A stretch of DNA of 64,000 nucleotides from Protea cynaroides (Eukaryota > Streptophyta > Magnoliopsida > Proteales > Proteaceae). Position 1 is the first letter of the stretch. Every line of letters starts with the position of its first letter. Shown here one piece after another: positions 1-12,364 of the stretch. The notes under the pieces were generated by a model. It saw only the letters and a list, made by a program, of their open reading frames with translations. It made no database searches and was not told the DNA's origin. Location: NCBI GenBank assembly GCA_028583415.1, contig CM053276.1, positions 11,495,676 through 11,559,675 of the forward strand, in the 5' to 3' direction. A program made the translations under genes and the position numbers.

Positions 1-1228
1 ATATATATATATATATATATATTGAAGTCAGGGTCGGGCCGGGCTCTACCCGAGGCCTTAACCCTAACCTGCCCTTACCCTGACAGGGTAAAAATTACCC
101 TATACCCTGATTGGGCCCTATCAGGGTACGGGTCAGGTTAGACCCTGACCTGGTTCAAGGCGGTTCTGGGCAGGCTTGGGCCGTCAGGGCAAAACTTTCA
201 CCCCTAGTCCCAAACTCGTCAAGGATCAAGTGGAACGTGAACTCAACGAGTTGAGGGCCCGACTCCAAAGAGTTAAAGAAGGGCGGAAAAATCCCGCACG
301 ACACCTGTATAACACTGAAGGAGCACTTTCTGAATGTATCATGAGGGCCTGGTTACCCGCAGGTCTTGTCGTGCCACGCCTGGGCTGATATGATGGGACA
401 ACTGATCCTGAGCAACACCTTGATAATTTTTCTGCTCAAATGGTCCTTTACTGGCTGGGAGACGTGATCGCCTACCGCGCTTTCCCTTCACTTATAGGTA
501 TGGAGCTTGTTGGGATCAGCCTTTTATTTGAGGGCCTGGGAGAGAAGGATGTGAAAATAGGTGGAGAAAAGCTACAGATCTAGTCCCCTACCATATTTTG
601 AGTTGGCTTCATTGTTATGTATTCCATGTCTCATTTCTTTGCTTCGTATATTGCACTATTACAGTGATGTCATAAATTGATGGTCTTTGTGCCTTTGGTT
701 CTCACTTGAGTGTAAGGAGCATGTGGTTTTCTCCTCTCTTTTTTTTTCTCTTTTTTTTTTAATTTTCTTGATCGGTAATGCATTTAAGGAGCAAGAATCC
801 CAGTAATTCCATCCCAAAATTGAAACTTATGCAAAAAGTGTCAGCCTAAGCCTATGTGCAGATGGCACTTTGAAGAACTCTATAGTCTATTCTTACTATA
901 CATTCATGATTATTCTTTGGTTGATTCCATTATGCATGCACCTTTTATGATTTTCTGGCTCTGGTTAGGAATTTTTTAGGGTTTTGTGGAGTTACGTAAA
1001 GTCTAAAACACCTTCGATTTATCTGTAGTGTTAGGTTCCCTACAACTATTTTTAACTGCTTTGCGTATTTTCTATGTTATGTGTGCATAAATATGAGCAT
1101 CATGGTCTCCTTTCTTGTTAACAATTCCATGGGTTTTCTTTTTGGTTATTGTGCTAGATCTTCCTTTAGGTGTCAGAGATACATTATTTTTTTGTTTTCT
1201 TGTTTTCCTTAAGAAATCATTGTACCAG
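1..1228 (+). mobile_element. Ty3/gypsy gag remnant and GC-rich repeat in a PAA1 intron
   Basis: This is the 3' part of an intron that ends at the PAA1 acceptor at 1228. It opens with an (AT)11 run (1-22) and a stretch rich in CAGGGT/GGGCC words (25-140). From about 176 to 520 the + strand translates, with one stop near 386, into a degenerate gag-like sequence ending in a YDGTTDPEQHLDNF motif and an AYRAFPS motif, which are typical of plant Ty3/gypsy capsid regions. No LTR or pol is visible, so this is a fragment. From 560 to 1228 I see only AT-rich intron sequence. Confidence 0.6.
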
Positions 1229-3510
1229 GTAACAGATGGAACATTTAGGGAGGAACCTGGGTCTGGTGCAGTAGCAACTATTGAGCAGAAAAAAGTTTCT
1301 GTTGGAACATTAGATTGGGTTCAGAGGTATTAGTCACTTATCTCTTCATTTCCAAGTGAAAGTTTTCTTTACTATATTTGCATAATTGTGGTCTTGTTAG
1401 CTATGCATACAATAACTGCAGGGATGCTGTTGAAAACAGTTACAAGATCTTGAAATGAACATTTATTCAATTAATGGAATGAAATAATTGCTTACTTACA
1501 AATAGAAGGAATGGAAATTGTATAAGATGAGAGGATTCCTTACCTAAAAAATCTGTATCAGTATACATTAGTCCACCAGAAATCCAATTAATGGGCTACC
1601 TCTTGAATAGGTTATTTATTTCTAAACCTCCACTCATAAAAGGAAATGGTCCTCCCATTAATAAACTTTCTTTGATTAGAGTTAAAATGTCCATATTTAA
1701 GAAAACAATGAAATAGTTTGATTTTCTTTTTTTTTTTTTTTTTTAGGGGGTGTGGGTTGGGGTGGGGTGTTGAATCAAGTCTCAACCCAAAAGGGTTACA
1801 CCAGTTTGGATTCCCTGATTAAGTTCACATTTATCAATTAGGGTCATATTAACTAAGACCATTAACCAATATGAGCTCCAGTGTTGTTAATTCAATTATT
1901 TATTTACCTAAAAAAAATGAGCTCAAGTGGAATTGGAATCATCCCAAGAAAAATCTTAGCTGTGAAGACTGATTGGTAATTCTGTCCTTGTGCAAAATTA
2001 TACTTATTAGCTATTCACTCTCTTGAGATTATCGGAATCATTTTTGCAGGCATGGTGTTGATGAGAACCCCTTTCAAGAAGTAGTAGAGTTTAAGAATCA
2101 GTCTGTTGTATATGTAGGAGTTGATGGTGTTTTAGCAGCCCTCATTTATTTCGAGGACAGGATTAGAGAAGATGCCAAGCATGTTGTTGAATCTCTATCG
2201 AAGCAAGGAATAGGTATATACATGCTGTCAGGGGATAAAAAGCACGCTGCTGAATATGTGGCATCTGTTGTTGGTATCGCCAAAGAGAAGGTAACAATTT
2301 TACAATTGCATGTTTTTGATACAAGTATAGATTTTCTGTATCAGATCTAAATATTGGTTCCTCAAAAAGCTATAACTTTATTGTGTTCAGCTAATTACAG
2401 TTCCTTTAATTTGATCAATTAGTAATTGTTAGCAATTTAATGAAATTCAGAAGTAAGGTTGAAATTTTGGATTTTGCCCTCTTCCGATACAAAATATGTT
2501 GGTGAAATTTCGGTGTTTTCGATAAATTTCGGTAAATTTTTCATACTAAATTTCTTTGGTCATTTGGTTTTGGTAATTTCGGCTTCTAAAAAGGTGGTTC
2601 TTGAAATTCCTCTTAGCTTACTTTACCTTTATTTGTTGAAACAACTTTTCTAATGGCTGTCAAAGAGTTTGGTTGAAATGTATGTGGAGTTTTTTATCTA
2701 TTGATTATTCACACTGCCTTGAGACTTGTCCAATCACATGGCGAAATAGAAAATAAGCATCTCTATCTTTTGTGAAATTTTGGAAAAGGATATTCCCCAT
2801 TATTTCAAAATTTCATCAACGTGCTATTCCTATATCTATTGAACTTTATGCAGATGCATTACTAGGTCTTGATGAGAGGCATATTACCTTCAATTATCTA
2901 GAGAAACTTAATATGTAAAGATGGTTGGATTTACTTATTTTTTCAGTGTAAAAGTGGGAATTCTTTTATCTTCAATCCTTAATTCACAACTAAAATTTGA
3001 TGCAAGAGGTAGCAGACAGATTGATTGCTTTTGGTTTGGAAAGCCTATAAATGAAGTCTCTTCAGTGTTCATGCACAAAATTGGTCTTATGGTTTGAAAA
3101 TATAGCATCATTTGACAAATTCCAAAATATTTTTGTATTTAAAACTATGCGACTTCACAAGTACATTGGTAATATCAAGCCTATTTTGGTAATCCACTAT
3201 CTGGATCATATCTGCTTCTAAATTGCACCTATTTGATCTATATATGTGAAGAAGCAATGTGGATGACAGGTGTTATCAGGAGTCAAACCAGATGAGAAGC
3301 TGCAATTCATCAGGGAACTACAGAAGGATCAGAAAATTGTAGCCATGGTTGGTGATGGAATTAATGATGCTGCTGCCTTGGCTTCATCAGATGTCGGAGT
3401 TGCCATGGGAGGAGGTGTTGGAGCTGCCTGTGAGGTGTCACCAATTGTTCTTATGGGTAACAGACTTTCACAGGTAGTTACGTTAAACTATTTCTTTTCC
3501 ATTTTGGTGG

Positions 3511-3568
<58 letters not shown>

Positions 3569-6500
3569 GGCTATCATTATGAGTGTTATCTCTCAATTCT
3601 AATAGAACCATCTGATTTGATTCGTTCTCAATAGCCATGAGATGATCATCTTAGGGTGATCCTTTTGTCGACGGATGCTCCTATTACACTTGTAGTCTTT
3701 AAAGGATGAGAACCAACTATGTAGCATTTACATTGAGAATTCAAGTATTGTATACGTCATTAGTCTGATCCTTTGTAGGAACTACCCGTAATAACGAACT
3801 TGCAAAATGGATCTGTTTATCATCATAGTTGTCAAGGCGTCGCCTAGGCGTCCGGGCGGTTTGTACAGGCCTGGGCGCCTTGTGGTCGCCGGCCGAGGAA
3901 CAACATTTATCCTGACCGCAACCTTCATCTTAATTGTTATTTAAACAAAAGTTTACATTTACTTAAGATATTATTCGATAAATAAGCAAAACCCCCTTTT
4001 ATAAACAAAAAAAAACTAAAATTCAAATTCGGAAGGAAAAAAGTCAACCCCCCTGTTCAAGAACAATATTTTTGGATGCGGGGGGGATTTTCAACTTTTA
4101 AATGCTAGGCTTTTTCTAAATATAAAAATTATATAAATCTTATTATAATAAATCATCACTAAACCGGAGTGCGCCAAAATAATCTTTTGCTTTGATGCCC
4201 AGGGAAATAGCATTTCTGTTCTGCATGTCCATGGAGTTCTTATAATTTGGATTCAAAAATTTCCAAACATCTCAGAAATAGTTATGGAGGTAGCAATTAA
4301 AGGGAGGGGGCTCCGATCAAACTCGTTATAAGTACGCAAATGTTAGTCATAAATAATTGTTTACTTAACTCTAGACACAACCCGGGGTCCTTAGTGTACA
4401 TTAGTAAACTTGGGTCCACACCACATATTAATTAAGTTATGTCTTAAATGTTGATTATTTAATTAGATGTTGCATATATATAAACATTAATATTTTAGAA
4501 ATAAAAAATGCAGTGGGCGCCTGTCGCCGGGGGGCGGGGGCCCTTGATGGAGAAGGCCTTGGGGAACGCCTTGTCGCCTTGACAGCTATGTTTATCATAA
4601 AGAGATCGTTGTTCCGACCTGCTTCATCTTAATTGTTATTTGAACAAAAGGGCCCGATAAACTTTGGGAAAGGAAAGGGGAGGAGGGGGGGAGGAAGGGA
4701 GGGGGGAAAAAAAAAAAAAAAAAAAAAAAAGGAGGGGGGGGGGGAAGGAAAAAAAAAAACACCCCAAAAAAAGGAAAAAAAAGGAGAAGGGGGGGGGGGG
4801 GGGGAAACAATTCCTACAGTGATGAATATAAGCACAATTGAAATTCCTAGGGAGTTATACATTTGTGTATTGATGAGACCATTCACTATTTCTTGAAGCT
4901 CAATCTCTTCCCCATTGAACTTCCCAATCAAATTCATCGTAACACTCATAATGATCAACCTTACGAAATTCCATCTTCATTTTCATGAAGTAGAGTCTGT
5001 TTAGATATTATTTCAGGTTGCACATGTATTGCCTCTGTTCTTTGATGCTTATCACTTCAATTGTGGAAGGGGGGAGAGGAAGAAGGGAAAAATAAATAGA
5101 AGACCACTCTGAGGAACCTTGTTCATTCAGCTTTTGTTTTCTTGTGGGAAATTGAAATTTAAAGGAAAACATGTCAAAAAAAAAAAAAATGTGACTCACA
5201 AATCCAACAGTATACATGTGCAGTAGAATAGTCCTTGCATATACTGATTAAGGTCGCAAATTGAAAGAAATGTATTAGCATTTATGCCAGCCAACCAAAC
5301 TGAGCTGAGCGGAACAAAAACCGCTCTAGCTACCCAATTGGAGCTGAGTGGATCAAAAACCGCTTTAGCTACACAATTGAAAGAAAAACTTTTTTTTTTT
5401 TTTTTTCGCTATCCTGCTCTTTGTAACTTCTGCTTGCTTTAAATATGAGCCCTTCTACTAACCAATTGGAGACTGACATCTGGATAACTACCATGCAGTT
5501 ACTTGAAGCTTTGGAACTAAGCAGATTAACCATGAAGACAGTGAAGCAGAATCTTTGGTGGGCATTTGCATATAACATTGTAAGATTTTTGCCACTGAAC
5601 AAACTTGAATTGTGTTATCCAATCAGGAAAGAGGGTTGGGGGTGGGGGTGGGGTAGGGTGGAGGAGGAGAGCTGTGCTTTTGGAAGAACTGAACTGAACT
5701 TATTAAAGTTGAAATAGGTTTAAATTTTCTTAACTGATGAAAAAAGTCTAGATCAGAATAGAAGAGAAAATATAAAGTGCCAGTTTGAGTCATCGAGTCT
5801 CATGCTAGCTCATATTTGGTGATTTCCCAAGACTCACCAAAAGAATTACTTGGTAAGTGCACTGATTTGGTGATTTTCCCATGACTCACCAAAAGAAGTG
5901 CATTGATCTGAATTCCAATTGTTCTAGCATCTGATTGCAGAAATCTTTTAGATAATGGCCTCCAAATAGTTTGTGTGGACTTCTCATGTTGGGAAAAGAT
6001 GAAGATGCCTTTCAAGGTCTCCAACTTCACAGCTGTCTAAGTTCCTCATTTGGAAAGAGGAATCAAAGCCAAATTAGTTTATAAATCTTGGTTGGTTTCG
6101 CCGAAATATTTGAAATTTTGGCAAAAAAATTTCAGGTCAAAATGAAATGCATGTTGACTCAACCAGTTTACAGATTTTGATTCGCCAAAATTTCAGTCAT
6201 TTCTAATAATATTTAGATGAATTTTATGCTCATTAGTAAGAGCTCTAGAACTGTTAGAAAACCTCAATTTTTTATTTTTATTTTATTTTTGCAAAATCAT
6301 TCATTTTGGTGCTGAATCAATGCTTAGAAATCTGTTGTGGAGCATCCACTTTAACATTTGGGTTTATTTGAAGCATCATGTGACTAAATTTCAAATTTCA
6401 CAATGATACAATACACCACGGCATACACCAGCAACCTAGGGTTCAAAGCCAAACTACCATTTTGGGTGTGTTTTTTCACAATCTATAAAATCACACATGT

Positions 6501-7154
6501 TTAGAGATGCTTAATTAGGGTTTCCCTATAGTTTCAGGCCAAATATGATCATTTGACGACCGAAATGGCCAAATCGAAACATCTGGCGTAACATATCAAA
6601 GTTTTCCCAAATCTCTCTTTTCGATAGATTTTGGTTTCGGCCAGGGCCGAAATGCTTGACGAAACCGAAATTTCAAAACCTTGGGGTTGGTTGATCCTTT
6701 TGTCTCTGTAATAACTTCACATTTCAATCCATGGTTACTCTGGCTGAAAGGAAGGGTAGTCAGTGATGTTTCAAGAATGGAAAGACACCATGAGGAATAG
6801 TTTGGAAGCATCATACTCCTTCTCCCACCCTTTTTTTCCTTCCTTCTCTGTTTCCTTTGCACATAATTCGTCTTACAATTGCTGAAACTGTTACAGGTTG
6901 GAATTCCAATTGCTGCTGGACTGTTGCTGCCAGTGACTGGGATCATGCTGACTCCATCAATTGCTGGAGCTCTAATGGGTTTTAGTTCCATAGGGGTGAT
7001 GACAAATTCATTGCTTCTGAGGCTCAAATTCGCCTCAAAACAGAAACCTGTCTGCAAACTGCCTCTGGAAGCCGAAACCAGTTCCCAGTCTGATGTTCTT
7101 ACCAGCAAAATTAGCAAGTTGGAGCACTCTGCTGCTAGATGGAGAAATGTTTGA
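1229..7154 (+). CDS. PAA1: Copper-transporting P1B-ATPase PAA1/HMA6, 3' part (five exons)
   Basis: Exons read by eye are 1229-1326, 2050-2290, 3270-3473, 5499-5579 and 6897-7154 (stop TGA 7152-7154). All have GT/AG introns and matching phases, giving 294 codons counting the stop. The protein is the C-terminal part of a Cu(I) ATPase of the chloroplast envelope that supplies copper to plastocyanin and plastid Cu/Zn-SOD. Visible features are the end of the nucleotide-binding domain (GSGAVA, VGTLDW), the P-domain hinge GDGINDAAALA in exon 3, the TM7 Tyr-Asn pair (AYN, end of exon 4) and the TM8 MxxSS signature (LMGFSS, exon 5), which are the P1B-1 copper ligands. VTDGTF, the MGGG loop and the tail match PAA1 better than PAA2. 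The DKTGT, CPx and N-terminal metal-binding regions lie outside the window. The last exon is extended by a tandem duplication that starts in the coding tail. Confidence 0.93.
3514..3564. repeat. (TA)n microsatellite in a PAA1 intron
   Basis: An uninterrupted TA dinucleotide run of about 51 bp lies 40 bp downstream of the donor site of PAA1 exon 3. It is likely polymorphic in length. Confidence 0.95.
3824..4590. mobile_element. hAT-type non-autonomous element with CATAGTTGTCAAGGCG termini
   Basis: The element is bounded by a perfect 8-bp TSD, TTTATCAT (3816-3823 and 4591-4598). Its termini are inverted: CATAGTTGTCAAGGCG at the left, and CGCCTTGACAGCTATG at the right, which reverse-complements to CATAGCTGTCAAGGCG. 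The 8-bp TSD and the CA/TG ends point to the hAT superfamily. No transposase is encoded in the 767 bp. The interior from about 4435 resembles that of the element at 33105-33721 in a Copia element of this window, so both belong to one family. Confidence 0.85.
4665..4806. repeat. Near-pure G/A homopurine tract
   Basis: About 140 bp on the + strand are almost only G and A, with runs of up to 25 A and about 16 G and a single small interruption (CACCCC, 4760-4765). The tract lies in a PAA1 intron 75 bp beyond the TSD of the hAT-type element. Such tracts can form triplex or G-rich structures, but they are also a common sign of low-quality assembly. Confidence 0.8.
6110..6683. mobile_element. Probable hAT-type MITE terminus in the last PAA1 intron
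   Basis: The right end, ACCGAAATTTCAAAACCTTG (about 6664-6683), reverse-complements to CAAGGTTTTGAAATTTCGGT, the same CAAGGTTYT start as the clearly bounded MITEs at 10416 and 29917. Left-end sequence rich in GAAATTTTGG and CCGAAAT lies around 6100-6190, but I could not find an exact matching left terminus or TSD. Boundaries are therefore approximate. Confidence 0.35.
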
Positions 7155-7235
7155 TTATTCAGAAGGTGGCGTACTAATTAAAATGCTAGATGGAGAAATG
7201 TTTGATTGTTCAGAGGGCGGTGTACTAATTAAAAT
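7134..7235 (+). repeat. 51-bp tandem duplication across the PAA1 stop codon
   Basis: Two adjacent copies (7134-7184 and 7185-7235) start with GCTAGATGGAGAAATGTTTG and differ at four positions, all transitions by eye. The first copy carries the last PAA1 codons and the TGA stop. The second lies in the 3' UTR and keeps the same phase, because 51 bp is 17 codons. Confidence 0.95.
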
Positions 7236-9157
7236 GTTAGGCGTAATGGAAAACTATTTTAATGCTTGTTAAGCTGACTGCAAACCAAGATAGAACTCCT
7301 TGTAGAAAATTTTGATTTGTTTCCCATAATTGACTTATTTCCACGCTCTTACCACAAGGTACCAGAAATGTATGCAAGTGATTCATATTAGCTCTGGTAA
7401 TGCAGTATGATAATCTGTTTCCAAGCATTTGCAATTACTTTGCAACCAAGTGGAAAACCTTTTGAGTTTCAGATTCAACCATGATACCAGACTTTAAAGA
7501 ACCTGTAAGGCTGAGGCGACCTGTATAAAGATGCATTAACTTCCCCCATAGGTATGAAGAAAACGACCAAATTAAGAATCCATGGCAGGCATGGAAAATT
7601 CCCCAACAGCCACGGGAAAAAAATTTCAAGGCTCCATTTGCTTTCAGGTAAAAATCGTGTAAAATGAAAATTTTCAGATATTTATTTTTTGTACTGTTTT
7701 TACAGGAAGCTTTTCCTTTAGTCTCTTTGTTTTGATGTAAAAATTTTACATGTTGAAATTTTTTTCAATGCTTGTTTCCATGAGGTAAAAGAAAGACAAA
7801 CTTTCTTTTCCGTCCTTGAGATCTTAATCAGTATTAATATTATTTTAATGAAGATCCAACACGTCTACATCCCATTGAATCCTTACACTAATTCGATTTG
7901 ACCCGTACCATGTCCGAAACCTGGATTTAAAACCATGACTGCAACCAACCACCTCTGCCACCGCTTAGCCACCATTGGGTGCTGCTAGAGCCACTGTGGG
8001 CTGAGGGTCAAAGCTCTTTTTATCTCCAAAACCCTCTTTTTCCCTCATCGCTATGGAGAATACTCCATTTCCCTCAGCTTCGGTACTCCACTTGAGACCG
8101 TCTCTTTCTTTGTGGACACAAGTAGTGATATGGTCTAGAACTCTAGTTCCAACTGTTGTATCTGCGGAACTTTTCTTTGGCATACAAGAATCCCTAAGTG
8201 TCCCAAACTTTCATCCCTAAATTTTCATCTTCCTCCAAGATTGTAGGTTGTGAGAACCCAAAACGTAACCATCTTCATACTTCCAATGTCCTATCGCGAT
8301 GCAGGATTGGGAACCTAGTTGCAAAACTTTACTGGAAAGAGTACCTGTTTCATCATCCGGGCTTTCTTTTCAATGCACGTGAACCCTCAGAATTTGCGAA
8401 GTTCAGGTGAGGCCCATCGTATGTTGATCCCAATCCAAATCGACTGATCCGAATTGGGATCTCCGGCAGCTGACCCATTCACCCCGAGAAGTAAAGATAA
8501 TTTTGGCCAACATTATTTGTCACATTCAACTCAGTTTAGATAAGCAGTTATGGTCATGGCTTCAACAAAAAGAGGCAAGATGATCAACCATCAGTCTCTC
8601 TAATTTATTTATTTATTTATTGTTAACACTGATGGTTCTTATGTCTGAACACTACGATGAAACATTACAAGATTGCAATATGATCAAAGAGGCCAAGTGT
8701 CAACAGTGATGGTCAGCTCACTAGTAACAGACAATCCTTACGCAACTTGCACTTGGAGAAGGAATTTATTCTGCTACAAAACGAACAGAATATAGAAAAA
8801 ATGGCTAATTTACTTCACCTTCACAACAATAATTACAAAGTCCTTCCTATATATATTTCTTCGCTTACACAATACAAGAAGGCAGCATGAAAAAGCTGCA
8901 AATTCCAATCAATAGAATGAGGAAGCTTTCAGTGCTTGGCATGTTCAAAACCAGGTCGCATTCAAGTGCAAAACCATAGCAGCAATAGATCGTTCTATGG
9001 CCCTCGGGTATAATCTGCATTGTCTGTCAACATTGTGCGACTTCAGCTTTGACCCCAACAAATTCCCTCTGATCCACAGCCTCTTTCCACTGACTGCCAC
9101 CAGCAAACTTCAATGTCCAAAATATTTGACAACTTGCCTTTGCCGCATCCGCAATAT
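7236..9157. other. Region between the convergent PAA1 and KUP7 stop codons
   Basis: Both 3' UTRs must lie here, but the polyadenylation sites cannot be fixed by eye. An ATTT-repeated stretch at 8600-8620 gives overlapping AATAAA words on the minus strand and is a candidate KUP7 poly(A) region. A GGATTTAAAACCATG end near 7923-7938 resembles a hAT-MITE terminus. I see no gene; the ORFs of about 70 codons at 7237-8410 have no recognisable domain. Confidence 0.5.
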
Positions 9158-12100
9158 TCAAACCATGTAGGTCATGTTAACTTGCATCAGATTTGAGTGA
9201 GGCACACTCAAATTTGCAACCCCCCTTCTGCAGTTCCTCCTCAAAAATGCATAAAAGTAATTTATAACCAGTTTCTTGATAAACCATGAGTCTTTCCTTG
9301 CTCTAATATCTCCATGACCGAGAAGATAAACCACCCCAGATTCTTTGGCCTTCCGTATGAAGGAGAGCTCCCGTTCAAGACTATGCTCTGTATCAGATAC
9401 TAAAGGCTCTGGGACATGGGCTGGTCTCACCTCTGCCGAGGTGCTTGCTTCTGAGATGGTCCTGTCGGAGCAGTTGTAATCAGCCAAAAGTGGAGCTCCA
9501 AGAGAGTAAAAACTACCATTGGGAGCAACTACAACCCTTGAACAAGAGGCCTCATCTTCAAAATCCATATCATCATCCCCATCACTCTCTAACGACCTCT
9601 CCTGAGCTTCTCGACGGATGAACTTCTCAAGGCTTTCAATTAGCAGCTGCTCAAAAGTCTGATGATTCTCTTTGCGCACATCCTTGTAGCCATACCTGTT
9701 TATAATGGTAAATATGCAACAAAAGTTCAAAAAGCATTAGGTTCACCAAGAAAAGTGGGTTAACGCTCACTAGAAGAAAGACAAAGAAGCCTGCCTCATC
9801 AAGGCTTAGTATTAACGTGTGGCATCACAACCATTTGACATCATGTCCACATAATAGTTTATAAAATTGGACCAAATCAGCACCAAACTGGAAAAGGGGA
9901 AAACAAGGCCTTTTTCAGTTTGAACTCCCGTCTGGTTTTAAAAACTATGGTCCACACAAAACACACAAACAGAGAACACGATTCATCTCAGCGAAGTTAA
10001 AATTTTCAATTGAAGGAAAAATTCAATCTTAAAAGTGTAATTCATTCAGATCCATAGGTTGGCAAGCATTGTTCACAATGATCCAGGAAAAAAACCAAAA
10101 AATCTCATTGGAAGTGATATTATTCACGGACCACTCTAATTCAAGGCATCAGCCAAAAAATTAATGCAAATGAGTGTATAAGTCTACTACTGTTTCGTGG
10201 AAAATCCAACTGGGGGGGGGGGAGGAAAGAAAAAAAAAAGAGAGATAAGCTACTCTGATAATTAGGGCTCAATTGATGTACAACATATTCTTCATTCTTT
10301 ATAATGCACCACCTCTTAGGCATAACCAATCCCTTCAGCCACTCACGAAGAGACTTGATTGCTTATTTGGCTAAATTCAGGCAATGTTAATTCCAAGAGG
10401 TAGTCCAATCCCAACCAAGGTTCTAAATCTCGAATCTCAACCTCATCTCGGTGAGGTCGAGATTTTCGAGATCTCGCCAAGACAGCTTTTTTTGAACATG
10501 TAAAGATGGAAATTTCCAAGATTTCTGAGATTAAGGTCAAGATTTCTGAGATCTTGCCAAGATTGAGAACCATGATCCCAACACAAAATAATACAATGAA
10601 AACATGTTTTCTATAGATGGTGAGTGATTGAGGACAGTAGAACCGAAATTCACCATGACTAAAAATTAATGACTGTAAACAAAAATGATGTTTCAAGTAC
10701 CAAAATCCACCAAAGACTCAAGTCTGGGTGGTGTCCAGAACAGTACCTAGCAATGCAGCGGAATATGTGATAGCTCTTTGGGCAGACCTGCCGGAATAGA
10801 AACCTTTCATTCTGAGGCACTACAGGAACTGGAACATATTTTATGCACACAAAAATTATCATAGAGTGGATTCCAGGAAGAGTGGTCAAGAAGTGGCCAA
10901 AAATTGCCGGTACACCCTTAGCTAGCTCATTATAAAGTAAGCCAATACCAGGAGCTCTGATGGTCCCAAGGTTGCAACCGAGTTCCCGCAACAAATTCAT
11001 TGACATCTTCTGTTCGACTTCAGTTTCATACTTAAGCTTGCTCCCATAATTCCAAATGTACATTATCAAAAACAAAATCGCCCCAAAAACCAATATGACC
11101 CAACTTCCATCTCCCATACTCCATAAAACTGAAGAGTAGAAAGTCAGTTCCAATCCCAAGAAAAAAACCAGAAAACCCAGCACAATGATGATGTTTATCT
11201 GCCATATAAGAAGCATAATAATGGTTACCAAGATTGTTGTTGTCATCATTACCCCAAGCTCTGTAATGCCTGTAAAGTGATTAAACATCAGAAATTTTTT
11301 TAAATGACAATAAAAAGAATAAAAATAACAAGAACCAAGAACTTTACGCACGGATAAGGAATTTCTTGACAGCTGTCAAGATAAGCTTATCTACCTGGCC
11401 CAGCCATGTGAAGAGCTGATCTTGACAAACAGACTTTCGGATGGTAGTACACCCCATGGACTAGCCCTGTGTCAAATTTGGGGGTCCCATCTAAAACATA
11501 TGGCCCACCATACGTTGAGCTTTTACCCCTATATTTTCCAACGGATGAACAAAAATACTCTTTCCAATTTAAGCACCACAAAGCTGCCATGTGCCAGATA
11601 TTAGAGTGCCATGTAAAAAAAAATTTGCTCATTGGATTGCAACAATGGACCTCTTCAAGAAAGTCACCACAGATATTGTGGTTTAAGATTGGAAATGAGT
11701 ATCCTAGCTAATAGCCATTTCCAGGTTTCAATTCCCCCCCAAGAAAACAAGGTTGGGTGGGGCTAAAATGGAAACCAAAGCCCAGAGATTGTACAGGCCA
11801 TCTTTCTTTCGCTACTCCAGACTGTAGAGCTAACTCTATCTATGTGTTGAGCTGGCACCACTATTTCAGGGTTCTACAATTTCCCATATCCATAATCATT
11901 CAGAATTTGAAAATATTGAATGTCCTCCAGTGGTTATTCACTGCCTCAGTTCTGCATCAATTTCTTGTAGAGTTGCTCAAAGATTCTAGGAAAGTAAATG
12001 ATGAGAAAGACCATTTAACCGAAAGAAGAATTTCTAGGTGCAGTTGTATGGGAGTCCAGTGGTGCTCATACTTCTAAATCTCAGCGAGATCTCAATGAAA

Positions 12101-12303
12101 TCTTGACCTTCTCGAGATCTCAAAATCTCGAAAAACTCGACCTTTCTATGTTCTAAAAAATGCAGTGTCTCGGTGAGATTTTCGATGAGATTTCGGAATC
12201 TCGGTCCTCAACGAGATGGGGTCGAGATCCAAGATTTAGAACCTTGGCGGTGCTGCACCTGAGTAGATGTTTTGGGCACTTGCATTGACCTTGAGTATGT
12301 GTA

Positions 12304-12364
<61 letters not shown>

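Noticed and set aside
4595..4958. Overlapping frames rich in Pro/Phe or Lys/Gly, including a minus-strand frame with a plausible 50-residue N-terminal part
   Set aside because: Most of the length is translated homopurine tract. The remaining piece (4807-4958) has no recognisable domain or splice context.
1229..7154. PAA2/HMA8 as the identity of the copper ATPase
   Set aside because: The GSGAVA, AAALASS and MGGG stretches and the LWWAFAYN segment agree with PAA1, where PAA2 has clearly different residues.
12153..12356. Minus-strand frame beginning with alternating Cys-Val
   Set aside because: It is the translation of a CA microsatellite.
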